Below, one piece after another: positions 53,801-64,000 of a stretch of DNA of 64,000 nt (within the stretch, counting starts at the first letter, position 1; each line of letters begins with the position of its first letter). Origin of the DNA: Edaphochlamys debaryana (lineage: Eukaryota; Chlorophyta; Chlorophyceae; Chlamydomonadales). Location of the stretch: contig JAEHOE010000049.1 of assembly GCA_016858145.1 (NCBI GenBank), positions 124,001 through 188,000 on the forward strand. Reading direction: 5' to 3'. The notes beneath the pieces were generated by a model, which was given only the letters and a program-made list of their open reading frames with translations, was not told where the DNA came from and made no database searches. Both the position numbers and the translations under genes were made by a program.

Positions 53801-56800
53801 GAGGAGGAGGAGGAGCGCATTGCCGTACAGGAGGCCAGCTCGGAGGCGTACGACGAGGAGTACGAGTCGTACCAGGAGCCCGTTGTGGCTGTGTCCGCCG
53901 AGCCCAGCCCCGAGCCCAGCGCTCAGTACAGCCCCGAAGCCAGCGCCTCGGTGGGCGACGAGGTGGAGGACGCCGCGGCTCGCATGGCGCTCGCAGCAGA
54001 GGTGCGCATGGTTGCGTCCTCTCAGGGCCGTGCTGCGGGGTTGCATGCGCTGGCCTCCGTGCTTGCCGCTGGGACCTGCCTGATGTAGCAACAGCATTGA
54101 GCCTCACCCATGCCTGGCCCTTCTCGCAGGGGTCCTCCGCCTCTATCGAGCACTTCGACGCCCCCGTCGCCAGCCCCTCGGCCTCCCCCACCGCCAGCAT
54201 CCGCAGCGCCCGCAGCAGCAGCGCCAAGAGCGCCAGCATCGCCCGCAGCGCCAGTGCCAAGAGCGCTAGCGTCAAGAGCGCCAGCATTCGCAGCGCCAGC
54301 ATCCACAGCGCCAGGCTGTCAGCCGAGCCCTCCGAGGAGCTGCCCATGCCGGCCGCGGTGCGACCGGCCCAGCCAGGCGGCTTCAACCTGCGCGACCTCA
54401 CGGCCACAGGCGAGAGCGGCCCCTCTCACGCGCCCAGCGTCGACAGCGGCGAGTTTGGGGGCGTGCAGGCGCCGTCAGCTCCCAGCAGCCGCGCGCAGGC
54501 CCCCTCGGTGGAGGAGTTCCTCACAGAGCCCGGCAGCTCGCGTGGCTCCGCTGCGCCCAGCATCCACAGCGATGACCTGGGCGTCACCGCCATTGCTGCA
54601 GAGCCGTCTGCAGCGGCGCCCGAGCCGAGCACCCTGTACTCTGAGGAGGAGCCCTTTGCTGTGCAGCAGCGCAGCCTGTCGGGCTCGGAGGTGGAGGAGA
54701 CGGCCAGCGTCAGCGGTGGCCGTGCCTTGGCCGAGGAGCCGAGCGTCAGTAGTGCGCTCAGCGCCGCGCCAAGCCGCAGGAGCGGCGCCTCCGCCCTCGC
54801 CCCGCAGCCCAGCGACTCGGCGGCTGGGGAGGAGGAGGAGGAGGTGCGGGAACTCGAGTTGGAGTACTCGGAGGACCTCGCCCAGCCTTCCAGCATCAAG
54901 GCTGCCTCTGAGGCGGAGGTGCAGGAGCTTGAGGTCGAGTACACCGATGACCTTGCCCAGCCTTCCAGCGTCAAAGCGGCTTCCGACGAGGAGGAGGAGG
55001 ACGAGCCTGTCATTCTGCACAGCCGTCTGTCGAGCGACGAGGAGGATGAGGAGCTTATGGTCGTACACGAGCACAGCGGCAGCGCTTCAGAGGAGGAGGC
55101 CGAGGAGGAGCTTATGGTCGTACACGAGCACAGCGGCAGTGCGTCGGAGGAGGAGGCCGAGGAGGAGCCGTTCGTTGCCCAGGAGCGCAGCCGCAGCGCT
55201 TCGGAGGAGGAGGCGGAGGTGCAGGAGCTTGAGGTTGAGTACACGGACGATCTGGCCCAGCCCTCAAGCGTCAAGGCAGCCTCTGAGGAGCCGTCGGAGG
55301 AGCCTCTGGCGGTGCGTGAGCACAGCCGCAGCGCTGCCACGGAGGAGGCTTCGGAGGAGCCCTTCGCTGTCCAAGAACACGCCCACAGCGCCTCCGAGCA
55401 GGGCTCGATTGAGGTTGAGGACGTGGAGGAGCTCGCCGGCCCCGCGAGTATCACTGCCGCTACCGACGAGGCTTCAGAGGAGCCCTTCATTGTGCATGAG
55501 CACAGCCGCAGCGCCTCCGAGCAGGGCTCGATTGAGGTTGACGACATGGAGGAGCTGGCTGGCCCTGCAAGCATCACGGCCGCGACGGAGGAGGCCTCCG
55601 AGGAGCCTTTCGTGGTGCAACAGCGCAGTCGCAGCGCCTCACCCGAAGCCTCCTACGAGGTGGAGTATGAGGAGGAGGCCGGCAACGCTGCCAGCATCAC
55701 CGCTGCCACCGAGGAGGCTGAGGAGGAGCCGCTCGTCGTGCAGGAGCACAGCCGCAGCGTCACGCAGGAGGCTTCCGAGGAGCCCTTTGTGGTCCAGGAG
55801 CACAGCCGCAGCGCCTCTGAGCAGCGCTCGATCGAGGTTGAGGACGTGGAGGAGCTTGCCGGTCCCGTCAGTATCACCGCTGCGACCGAGGAGGCTTCCG
55901 AGGAGCCCTTCGTCGTGCAGGAGCACACTCGTAGCGGGAGTGAGGCACCCGAGGAGGAGGCCTCCGAGGAGCCCTTTGTCGTGCAGCAGCGCAGCCGCAG
56001 TGCCTCACCCGAAGCCTCCTACGAGGTGGAGTACGAAGAGGAGGCCGGCAACGCTGCCAGCGTCACCGCTGCGACCGAGGAGGCTGAGGAGGAGCCGCTG
56101 GTCGTGCAGGAGCACGCTGGCTCTTCGGCCGCCGGCTCCGTTGCCGGGTCAGTTGCGGCCGAGGAGGAGCCGGAGGTGACTGCCGCCACGAGCCTCGCCC
56201 CCGCTGAGGAGCTGTCTGAGGAGCCCTTCATTATCCAGGAGCACCGCGGCACCTCCGAGTCGGAGGGCGCAGAGGTGGAGGAGGATCAGTACGAGGAGGA
56301 CCTCGAGGTGGACTATGAAGTCGACGCTGCCGAGGAGACCATTGTCGAGGCCACGGGCTTGGTGAGCGGGAGTTGCGTGTGGGGCGCAGTGCGTGGTGTG
56401 GTGTGCGCTTGGGTGGCGGCGCCCGGCTGGGGCTGGAGGGGCTGGGGCTGCAGGGTTGCGTGGGGCCTTGCTTGCCGGCCCTGCTGTCCGTCTTTGTGGA
56501 CTGTGCTGAAAGGTCCTGGCTTCACTGTTAAGGTCTGCAACCGCTTTTCCACAGGGCGACGAGTACACGGAAGACTTCGGCTCCGCGGCAGAGGTCGTGC
56601 ACGTGAGCACGGGGCAGTGCGGGGCGTGGCGTGCATGCTGTGGGCTTACGCGCATGCTGACCCCTCACGCTTGCTATCCGGCCTTCCCTGCTCTTCCCTG
56701 TCCTGCCTGGCCTGCCTCTTTGCACACCAACCGGCTCGGTGCTTGCCTCCACCCACTCAGGAGGCCTCGGAGGTGGGCTCCAGCCGACCGCCCGCGCAGC

Positions 56801-59800
56801 AGGCGTCCACGGTGTCCACCGCCACGTACGATGAGGACTTCGAGGAGACCGAGGCCTCGGGCGCCCTGCCAGCAGGCAAGAGGGGCTTTTGCTTGCAGCT
56901 TTGTACGGGCTGGGCTGGGCAGCAGCTGGTCGCGTGCAAGGGCCAGGTCTGGCTGCAGTCATGCTCGGGTGCTGCACGTTTGCTAACCATACTTGCTACC
57001 GTTTCATAACCTACAGGCGGCACCACCCTTGACCGCACCACGCTGTCCGTTGTCGAGGAGGAGGCAGAGGGCTCGCCGCGGCCAGACGCCACCGGTGCGC
57101 CTCCTCGCCTGTCCTGCTATGCCGCGCGCTCTGCTTCTCTTCCTCCGCCTCCTGCCGAACCAGTCCGCACCCGCGCCCGCTTGCTGCCTTCCCTGCTCAC
57201 ACCCCACCTGCCCTCTCCCATCGTCCCCGCAGCCTCGAACCTCTACTCGGAGACCTTCCCCAGCGCCGGCGCGCACACCGCCGACAGCGATGCAGCCCTC
57301 GCCGCGGCGCCGGCAGCCGAGCGCAGCGCCGGGTCCGCCGCCTATGCTCCCTCCGAAGAGCCTAGCGAGGTCGAGGAGGTGGAGGTGGAGGAACTCGAGG
57401 TCGCTGACGTCGAGTACTCCGGCGAGGAGCCCGAGCCGGACGAGGAGCTCCACTTCGGGACCACCAGCGGCACCCCCGTCGGCCCCGTTCTCGCCGCGGC
57501 CTCGGCACCCATCGGCCTGGAGGTCAGCCAGCGCTACGGCCCCGCCGCGGGCTCCTCCGGCTCTGGCGCTTACTCCGAGGACTTCGGCGAGGGCGACGTG
57601 GTGGAGGAGGCGGAGGTGGAGGCAGTCGAGGCCGGCGAGGAGGAGTTGGAGGCGCCGGCGCCTGCTGCGGCCGAGCCTTCCGAGGCTGCGCCCACGCCAG
57701 CCGCTGCCCAGCCTGAGTCGGAGGGGTCTGCCTTCTCCGTAGAGGACAGCCTCAAGTCCGGCACCGTCTCTTCCGAGACCTCCGCCAACGAGCCGCTCGC
57801 CGCCGCCGTGCCACCGCCGCCGGCCGAGGAGGCCTCGCAACTCGCCAAGGAGCCCTCCACCGCCGCCGCCGCGCCCAGCGCGCAGGGCGAGGAGGAGGAA
57901 GAGGAGCTGGAGGTGGCTGAGGTGGTGGAGGAGTACAGCGATGAGTTCGCTGCCGCCCCCGGCGATCTTGAGGCCGAGGGCAGCGAGGCCAGTGCCGCCC
58001 GCGCTTTGCCGCCAGCCGCCGATGCGGCCACCATCGTCAGCCACCCCATCAGCCAGCCGCCCAGCCCGCCCGTCGGCTCCGACGACGAGGGCGCCGGCGA
58101 GGCGGAGTCGCCAGAGCGTGCGGAGCCTGCGGGCCTGTCTGGCGAGGAGGAGGAGGAAGTTGAGGAGGTGGTGGAGGAGGAGGAGATCGAGGAGGCGGGC
58201 GAGGAGGACCTGGACCTCTCGGACCTGGGCCTCGAGGCCGTGCCCCCGCCGCCGCCGCCGCCGCCCCTGCAGCCGGCCGGCAGCGACAGCGAGGCGGAGG
58301 ACGAGGGCGAGGCCAGGACCGGCGCTGGCGCGGGGCCGTCCGAGCCGGGCGCTGCCCGCAGCACCTTGGGGGGTGAGGCGTCTAGCAGCACCCTGCCTGG
58401 GCCCGAGATGGAGGAGAGCGGGCTCATCGTGGTGCCGGGGGCCTCGGGCCGCAGCATTCGGCAGACGCGGCAGATCGAATCCAAGATCTGGCGTGACCGC
58501 GAATCGCTCCTGGGCCTGGACGATGATGAGGAGCCAATCGAAGGTGAGCGGGCGGGTGCTGTCTGGTGAGGCAGCTGGAGAGGGCTCAGCAGTCCCGACA
58601 CTGCGGTACTGCGCTGGGGCTGTGAAGCGGCGGGCGGGCACTGCAGCACGATAGGAGCAAGGCAATTAGGGTGAGGCTGTGCTTTCTGGCTAACCGGTTG
58701 TCCTTAGCATGCCTATGCCTCTACCCTTGAGTCTCCCCAACTCTCTCGAACCCTGGGCCTGCCAGCTTGCTTGCTTGCGCCGGCCTCTTCATCCCCCCCC
58801 AACTGTATGTACCTATGCACGCAAGGATTCCCTGGCGTCGGCGCGATCCCGCTCAGCAACAAACACCTCCAACCGCCCCGACCCCGGACCCCCAGGCGAC
58901 CTGGACCTGCTGGACATGAGCATGACGGCGGGCGAGGGCGCGGGCGGCCTGCTCGAGATGCTGGGGGTGGACGTCATTGAGGGTGGGTGAAGGCGGGGGG
59001 GTGTTAAGTCTCAACCCGCAACCCCTGCCTCGTCCCTGCTTGCCCTGCGGGCTTCCTACTCCATGCACGTGGCCCTCGCCCCTAAGCCGTGGCCGCTGAG
59101 CCGGTCTCCCCTCCATGCGCCTCCTGTGCCCCTGCAGAGTCAAGCAGCATGACCCCAAGCCAGAGCTTCCGCATCCGCACCGCCGGCGACCCGCTGGCCA
59201 GCGCCTCCTCTGGCGGCTCACCCTTCACGCCCACGCTGCGCTCCTCCCTCTCTCACCGCCTGGCTACGCTCCAAGAGCAGCGCGAGGGCGAGGAGACCGA
59301 GGCCTCCAGCGAGGCACTGTCGCCGCCCCGGCCCCGTCGCCTCACGGAAGTCGACGAGATGGAAGAGCAACCGTCGGACATCGGGGAGTCGCCGCGGCGG
59401 GAGGTGCCGGACGCGGCCGGGGAGGAGGAGGAGGAGGAGGCCTTTGAGGTGGAGGATGTGGAGGAGGTCGTGGAGCTGGAGGCCGGCGGCGAGGAGGAGG
59501 ACGAGGAGGGGCCCTTCAAGCAGCCTGTGCAGCATGAGCTTCCGCCGAAGCACGAGGAGGAGGAGGAGGAGCACGAGGCTCCCACCGCTGCAGCTGCACG
59601 TAAGTTCGGCGCACGCACCCCCTTCCGCACCCCGTCCCTCGCTTTCCTCGCGCCTGTCCATCCTCTTCGCCCCTCCTCACAAGCCCTCCCGCACACCTCC
59701 TCCACATCCTTCCGCTCACCATGTGTCTTTGCCTCCGCTTCCTCCCGGGCCTGACCCTTTCTTCCACCGCCGCTCCGCAGCCCCCGCTGCCACGCGCGAG

Positions 59801-62800
59801 TCCAGCGAGCACCCCTGTGAGCCGCACCATATGGAGGCGCCCGGCGCGGGCAGTGAGGCCGGCAGCCACGAGCCCGACCACGACCTGTACGCCAGCGCCA
59901 TGGCGGCAGTGGCTTCAGACGACCTGGAGGAATACGCAGCGGCCTTCGAGTCCGCAGGTGCGGCCTACGGTACTTGGGTTGGGCGAGGGCTTGGGTTGGG
60001 CTATCTGTCAGCAAGGGTTGCTGGGGCTTGCCGAGGGCCGAGAGGGTGTTGCCTGGCGCAGTCAGCGCCTGGGCCAGGTGCCCACGGTGCAGTGGGATTG
60101 AGGTCTCGCGCACAAGGCATGCTAGCGGGACTTGACCTGGTCTGTCCCTTGCCCGCCCGCAGCAATTGACGAGGAGGACGAGGAGGAGGCGCTGGCGGCC
60201 ATGTCCCACGCGTCCGGGTCCGACCTGGCGGAGCTGCGGGTGCACGTGGAGGCCGAGTCGGAGGAGGAGGAGGCAGCGGCGCCGCCCGCCGCCGAGGCGT
60301 CGCAGCGCTCCGGTCCCGAGGCGGAGCCGTCGGAACTTGAGGAGGCGTCCGAGTCTCCTGAGGCTTCCGTGATTGAGGATGAGGAGCTCGAGGTGGGCAG
60401 GGCTTCCCACCGCAGCCTGCCCTGGCTTACCTCCCCTTATTGCGGCCGGACAGCGGCTTCCCTGCCCTTTCTCCTTCCCACACTTGACACGGGCACCACG
60501 CCATGTCCATGCCCCCACTGGCTGTCCATGCACCCTACCTCCCACCGCTTGTTATTTCTTGATCTTAGCGTGTCCTCGCCACCCGCCCGCATCTCGCAAC
60601 CCGCCCGCAGGACGTGGAGGAGGAGCCCGAGACGGCCCGCGTCAACCCCTTCTCCGTGGACGAATCCATCGACCGCATGCCCGCCCTCACACCCGTGGGC
60701 TCCACGCCCCCGCCGGTGCCGCTGCACACGCTGCTGTCGCGCGAGCCGCCCAGCGAGAGCCCGGCCGAGCAGGCGCCGGAGGCTGGAGCGGCCGCGGAGG
60801 CGGAAGAGGAGGGGCAGCCGCATTCGGCGGCTGGCGCCGTGGAGCCCACCTCGCCTACCGTCTCCTCCCCGCGATCGGAGCGCAGTGGGATCAAGGAGGA
60901 GACCAGCCTCGGCCCGCTGCCGCGATCGGGCCTCGGCGCTGACAGCGAGAGCGACGACGGACAGGTGAGGGCGCCGGCCTTGGGGGTGGGAGGGCGGATG
61001 CACCGACGGCGCAGGGACGAGCAAACGAACGATACTGTAGCTTGGAGCAGCAAGCATCTTCGTGGCAGCAGCAAATGCATAGACCTGATGCTCACCCGCG
61101 TGTCCTGTGGCCAACTCACGCGCTGCCTTGCAGGGTCTGGAGTACCGCGCCCTGTACGCCCGGCCCGCCGAGGAGCCGGCCACGCCGGTGGCGCCGGAGG
61201 CGGAGCCCGCTGCCGCCGCCCCCGCCGCGCCGGAGCCGGAGGAGGACTCCAGCGGCGGCCTGCGCCGCAGCGGGCTGCTGGAGCAGCTGCGGGCCATCGC
61301 TGGCTCCGATGACGAGCAGGAGGAGCGCGCCGTCAGCCCCTCGGGGAGGCCCTCGGTCAGCGGCCTGCAGCCGGCCTTCCAGGTGAGTGGGACAGCTAGG
61401 CCCGCGCAGGTCGTGCAGGGCTGGCAGCACCCCGGGAGAGGGGCTGAGGCAAGCGGCGTAGTCGACAGCTGGCCCTGTTGTCTGTGGGTGAAGACACGTG
61501 GCATTTGGTGTTGCTGTTGCTTCGCAGGCACTGCTGGACCAGCCCGATGACACCGACGTGCCCAAGGCAAGCCTTGCTGGGGTTTGGTGTGCTGCGTGTG
61601 GGCTGGCGTTGACTGCCCCCACTGATGCTCCCCACCCCGTGGTCCCCCATCGCCCTCTCATACCCTGACAATGCTGCCCTTTCCCAACCCCCTAGGGCGA
61701 CTTCGAGTCGGAGATTGAGGAGATGCTCGCCGCGTCTCGCTCCAAGTCCCGCCTGCAGTCCCCGTACCACTCGCGGGACTGGGGCGCCGACTCCGAGACC
61801 GCCACGCCCGAGGGCGTCACGCCCTACTCCCTCTCGGCCCGCGCTTCGCTCGCCGGCTCCCCCTTCCAACCTGCCGTGCCGTCGCCGCCAGACTCGGCGG
61901 GTGGGGCCGAGGAGGTGGAGGAGGAGGTTGAGCAGGCGGCCGAGGAGGAACCCAGTCGTGACCAGATCGTGGATGAGATCACCGAGTCGACCATGAAGGT
62001 GGGCAGGATCTGAGATCCGGGATCCGCATCTTGTGGCCCACCTCGAGGCCCGGCGGCTGGCGCCCCAAGCTCCCAACCTTGCCTTCTTCGCTCTTACGGT
62101 CATCGAACCTATCTAGCCTTCACGGCCACACTCGGCCGCCTATGGAGCTACCCGATGTCAGCGCCTAACAGAGCTCCCATGCGTGCCCTCCCTTGCCGAC
62201 AGGGCCTGATGGCAGACGCCCTGAACACCATGGTGGGACCCGGAGCGCCGCCCTCCATCTCCACCGCCCCCGCCCAGCTCACCTCCCCCCGCGGCGCCTC
62301 GTCGCCCCGCGGCCCCGTGCAGCTGCTCACGCAGCCCCGCCACCGCCTGGCCCACGCCACGTCAGCGGAGGAGGCGCAGATCGAGGCCGCCGCCGCCACC
62401 AAGCCGCCGGCCGAGGAGCCGGTAGCGGAAGAGCCCGAGGAGGAGGAGGAGGAGGAGTACGAGGACGACCTCGAGGTGGGCCTGTCATGTGCTCTGCCTG
62501 AGCTGGTTTCCGAAGGATGCAGGGTTGGGCCCTGCCCCGGTCTGCTTGTGCTAGTTGGGCCCGCCCCCTCCCCAAGTGCTGTGGCCCCTTTCAAGTGCTA
62601 GGGGCGGCGCGCTGGCAGTTGCGTGGTTCCTTGATGTGCGCTGGCAGCAAAGGGAAGTGCAAGCCTTGTGAGTGGCGTGCTGATTATGTGATGTGTCGCG
62701 ATGTGTGCCCTTTCAGGCGCCGTCCGACAGTGGTGGGTCCGGCAAGGAGCCCGCGGCGGAGCGCAGCGGCGGCTCCGGGGCCGAGGGTGAGGCGTCCATC

Positions 62801-63794
62801 AGCATGAGCGCCGGCGACCTGGAGGGAGACATCGAGCTGGAGGAGGAGGTCGTGGAGGAGGGTGAGCCGCCGCAACGAGCCCCGCCCTGCTCCTCGCGCT
62901 GCGTCTTTTCATCCCGGCCCTAGCCCTCCACGCTTCACACTGCCTTTCCTGTGCTGACCTGCCCCGGCCCCGGCCCCCACCCGTGCCTGTGTGCGTGCTT
63001 GCAGAGCCCCAGGCGAGCATGGACCTGCCCAGCCCTCTGCCGAGCGACTCAGACTCGATCGGCTCGCCGCGGAGGCCGACCTACGAGCCGCCCGGCGCCT
63101 CCAAGCTCTCGGCCGCCTCTGTGCCCGGCGGGGCGCTCGTGCCGGAGCGCTCGGACCGGGACCTCGCCAAGCAGACCAGCGACGAGGGCGCGGGCGGCGT
63201 GGGGCTCACAAGCGACGAAGACCTCGGGTGCGTGGGGTTTCTTGAGGCGGGATCGGACGCCGGATGGGGTGGGAGATGTAGGGGTTGGGGGACCGCTTGG
63301 GACGCCGGGACGCAGGACCGGGCGGGGCGGGAGCACAAGGGGGATGGTGGCGCGCCTGGGGGGCCGGGAGCTGTGTTGGGTGGGGAGCTGGGGCGTAGGC
63401 TAACATGGAGTGACGCGTGGTGCTGTTTGGTGTTGGTGCCGCAGGTGGGGCGGCGTGGAGGAGGAGACGGACCTGGACGACAGCTGGCAGCCCGACGTGT
63501 CGGGCCTCATCGCGCCAGAGGTACGTACGGCGTCCTGCTGGTTGGACTCGCTTCTTTCGTCTTGCTTGCTGCTTCCAACGCATTTTGTATAGTGCTCCCA
63601 CAATCATGCCCTCTTAACCCTGTCGGCGTTATGCTCACGCTGCCATACCACTCGTCCCTCCCCTCCTCCCGTGCGCGCAGATGGACCAGGCGGCCATTGA
63701 GCGCGAGAACGCGCCCGCCGTGTCCACCGCCCCCGAGGCCGTGGCGGGCTACGTGGAGCAGGTGCTGGAGCAGTTCATGGAGGGGCGGCCAGAG
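38856..63794 (+). CDS. Giant acidic repeat/coiled-coil scaffold protein (5' 51 exons; continues beyond window)
   Basis: Fifty-one consecutive exons fit canonical splice sites and keep phase, totalling 16,731 nt (5,577 residues). Exons 1-3 are 38856-38919, 39024-39101, 39189-40003; the longest are 54130-56361 and 57233-58543; the last seen is 63681-63794, and the next intron runs to the window edge, which ends ..TTGCA just short of a likely acceptor. The N-terminal third has coiled-coil stretches, an RS-rich block and a poly-Gln-like block. A charged ER-rich helix lies near 46990-47070. The C-terminal two thirds are Glu/Ser/Ala-rich with more than 20 YSEDF-like and many SIAEE-like motifs and no enzyme signature. 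The family is unknown to me; composition and length suggest a basal-body, centrosomal or other cytoskeletal scaffold (inference). Three introns start with GC. The start ATG gives MLSVASECRRKSETG and joins in phase to exon 2. Confidence 0.9.
41914..42029 (+). other. GC–AG intron in the giant gene
   Basis: The exon ends GGCCCGCAG and the intron begins GCAAGT, the canonical GC-donor consensus; no GT in the vicinity keeps the phase. Two more GC–AG introns begin at 56876 (GCAAGA) and 61567 (GCAAGC). Confidence 0.8.
42404..42600 (+). other. RS/RGRD-rich segment of the giant protein
   Basis: The start of exon 11 (residue about 727 on) encodes RRDISRGRDTSRGRDNSRGR and then SRSRSPHKRAKQRTRRSRSG. Such Arg/Ser repeats are typical substrates of SR-protein kinases and are often found in splicing factors or condensate-forming proteins (family knowledge). 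In this protein the RS block is an island between helical and Gln-rich parts. Confidence 0.85.
42778..42950 (+). repeat. Gln-rich codon repeat (CAG/GCAGCAA type)
   Basis: About 57 codons dominated by CAG and CAA with Leu and Ala (for example QQQQQMLLLQQAQLQQQLAQ, continuing to QQQMLAQQQAYEQQLMHQQ). Register and spacing would allow a coiled coil. It encodes roughly residues 852-908 of the giant protein. Confidence 0.9.
45805..45930 (+). repeat. Five-residue A-L-E-Q-A repeat in the giant protein
   Basis: A degenerate 15-nt repeat encodes ATLEQAALERAALEQATLDQ and continues through ATLDAERSALEQTLVEQAV. It should form an amphipathic helix. The pentapeptide A-(T/A)-L-(E/D)-(Q/R) recalls pentapeptide-repeat style periodicity, but the run is too short to assign that fold. 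Confidence 0.8.
50190..50530 (+). repeat. SIVEEASRYKSTSGSVPxSS-type tandem repeats in the giant protein
   Basis: Codon repeats of 60-75 nt encode successive units such as SIVEEASRYKSTSGSVPDSS, SIVEEASRYKSTSGSVPESS, SISEDASRRPKSTTQ, SIGEESSRRRSMTQ and SIAEESSRRRTSGSG. The constant element is Ser-Ile-(Val/Ala/Ser/Gly)-Glu-(Glu/Asp), followed by a Ser/Arg-rich spacer, which looks like an array of short linear or phosphorylation motifs. Confidence 0.9.
51996..52058 (+). repeat. PESEV pentapeptide tandem repeat
   Basis: A 15-nt repeat encodes PESEVPESEVPESEAPESLP with near-identical DNA copies in the middle (GAGTCCGAGGTCCCG), which suggests a recent slippage expansion inside exon 29 of the giant gene. 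Confidence 0.9.
54175..54315 (+). repeat. Ser-Ala-Ser tandem repeat
   Basis: About 47 codons of (I/V/A)(R/K/H)SAS type units (SIRSARSSSAKSASIARSAS, then AKSASVKSASIRSASIHSA). The DNA unit is 15 nt, close to CGCAGCGCCAGCATC. The segment alternates basic residues with Ser and is strikingly different from the acidic repeats that follow. Confidence 0.9.
55030..56125 (+). repeat. Higher-order acidic repeat, unit about 41 codons
   Basis: Units share EEPFVVQEHSRSAS followed by one of two continuations: type A, EQGSIEVEDVEELAGPASIT, or type B, PEASYEVEYEEEAGNAASIT, both ending AATEEA. A short type C (EEEPLVVQEHSRSVTQEA) links them. The order is roughly A, A, B, C, A, partial, B, C, so the B–C block has been duplicated as a set. 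Shorter forebears (VVHEHSGSASEEEAEEE) precede them from 55045. All copies stay in frame inside one 2,232-nt exon. Confidence 0.92.
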
Positions 63795-64000
63795 GTGAGC
63801 TCCTGCCCCCAGAGCCACACCAGCTCCGCTGCGCATCTCGGCGCCGCACTGCACGGGCCTGGTTGCGGTATGACCCCACAACCCTCAACCGCCCCTGCAA
63901 CCGCCCTCACCGCAAAAGCTGTGCCACCCGTCCCAACCCAACCCGCTCATCCCTGCCCGCCCACCCACCTGCGGTGCCCACCCCTGGAATTGCCCTTGCA

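Noticed and set aside
52461..54083. A 540-codon open frame on the + strand
   Set aside because: It reads through three introns and uses the wrong frame of exons 32 and 33; the product becomes Arg/Ser/Pro-rich nonsense.
57004..58665. A 553-codon open frame on the - strand
   Set aside because: It lies opposite an exon of the giant gene. Glu/Ala/Ser-rich GC3 codons produce few stops on the opposite strand, and the predicted Leu/Arg-rich product is typical of such shadows. The same applies to - strand frames at 54426-55577, 59253-60545 and 48336-49367.

Overview
The window looks like nuclear DNA of a volvocine green alga (Chlamydomonas/Volvox relatives). It is very GC-rich, its genes have many short GT–AG introns with phase-consistent junctions, candidate poly(A) signals are of the green-algal TGTAA type, and several products belong to families expanded in these algae (HCD-type TKL-like kinases, F-box-like/ankyrin proteins). 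I see no operons, CRISPR arrays, rRNA, convincing tRNA, or intact transposon. Exon models come from reading splice sites and codon phase by eye. For eight of the ten loci the exon lengths sum to whole codons; the exceptions are the ankyrin gene, which carries an apparent frameshift, and the unidentified gene at 20676, which has one junction I could not resolve.

Layout. 1-460: the last two exons of a protein kinase gene on the + strand. 5898-11579: a complete 15-exon kinase on the - strand whose 3' exons are a near-identical inverted copy of 1-364. Between them lies about 5.4 kb of apparent long 3' UTRs. 13631-15780 (-): an F-box-like/ankyrin protein with a probable 1-nt frameshift. 16779-19415 (-): a pirin with two tandem C-terminal exons that resemble each other. 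20676-23555 (+): an unidentified multi-exon gene. 24618-25513 (+): prefoldin subunit 4. 26609-28833 (+): a PlsC-type acyltransferase with an HX4D motif and an FPEG motif. 30733-34715 (+): a plastid-targeted-looking protein with a GIY-YIG-like domain. 35964-37295 (+): a cysteine-rich protein of unknown function.

38856 to beyond the right edge (+): one enormous gene. Fifty-one consecutive exons keep perfect reading phase for 16,731 coding nt (5,577 residues) and the gene is still open at the last base. The product has coiled-coil, RS-rich and Gln-rich parts, then a very long acidic, serine-rich low-complexity region. That region is studded with more than twenty degenerate Tyr-(Ser/Thr)-Glu-(Asp/Glu)-Phe-like motifs and Ser-Ile-(Ala/Val)-Glu-Glu motifs, and holds a higher-order repeat of about 41 codons. 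The architecture suggests a cytoskeletal, basal-body or centrosome-type scaffold, but that is inference only. It is the most unusual object in the window.

The genes appear to be independent housekeeping or lineage-specific loci rather than a functional cluster. Points that deserve checking are the inverted kinase duplication with a breakpoint inside an exon, the pirin exon duplication, the ankyrin frameshift, repeated copies of an exon start inside an intron of the GIY-YIG gene, three GC–AG introns in the giant gene, and the giant gene itself.
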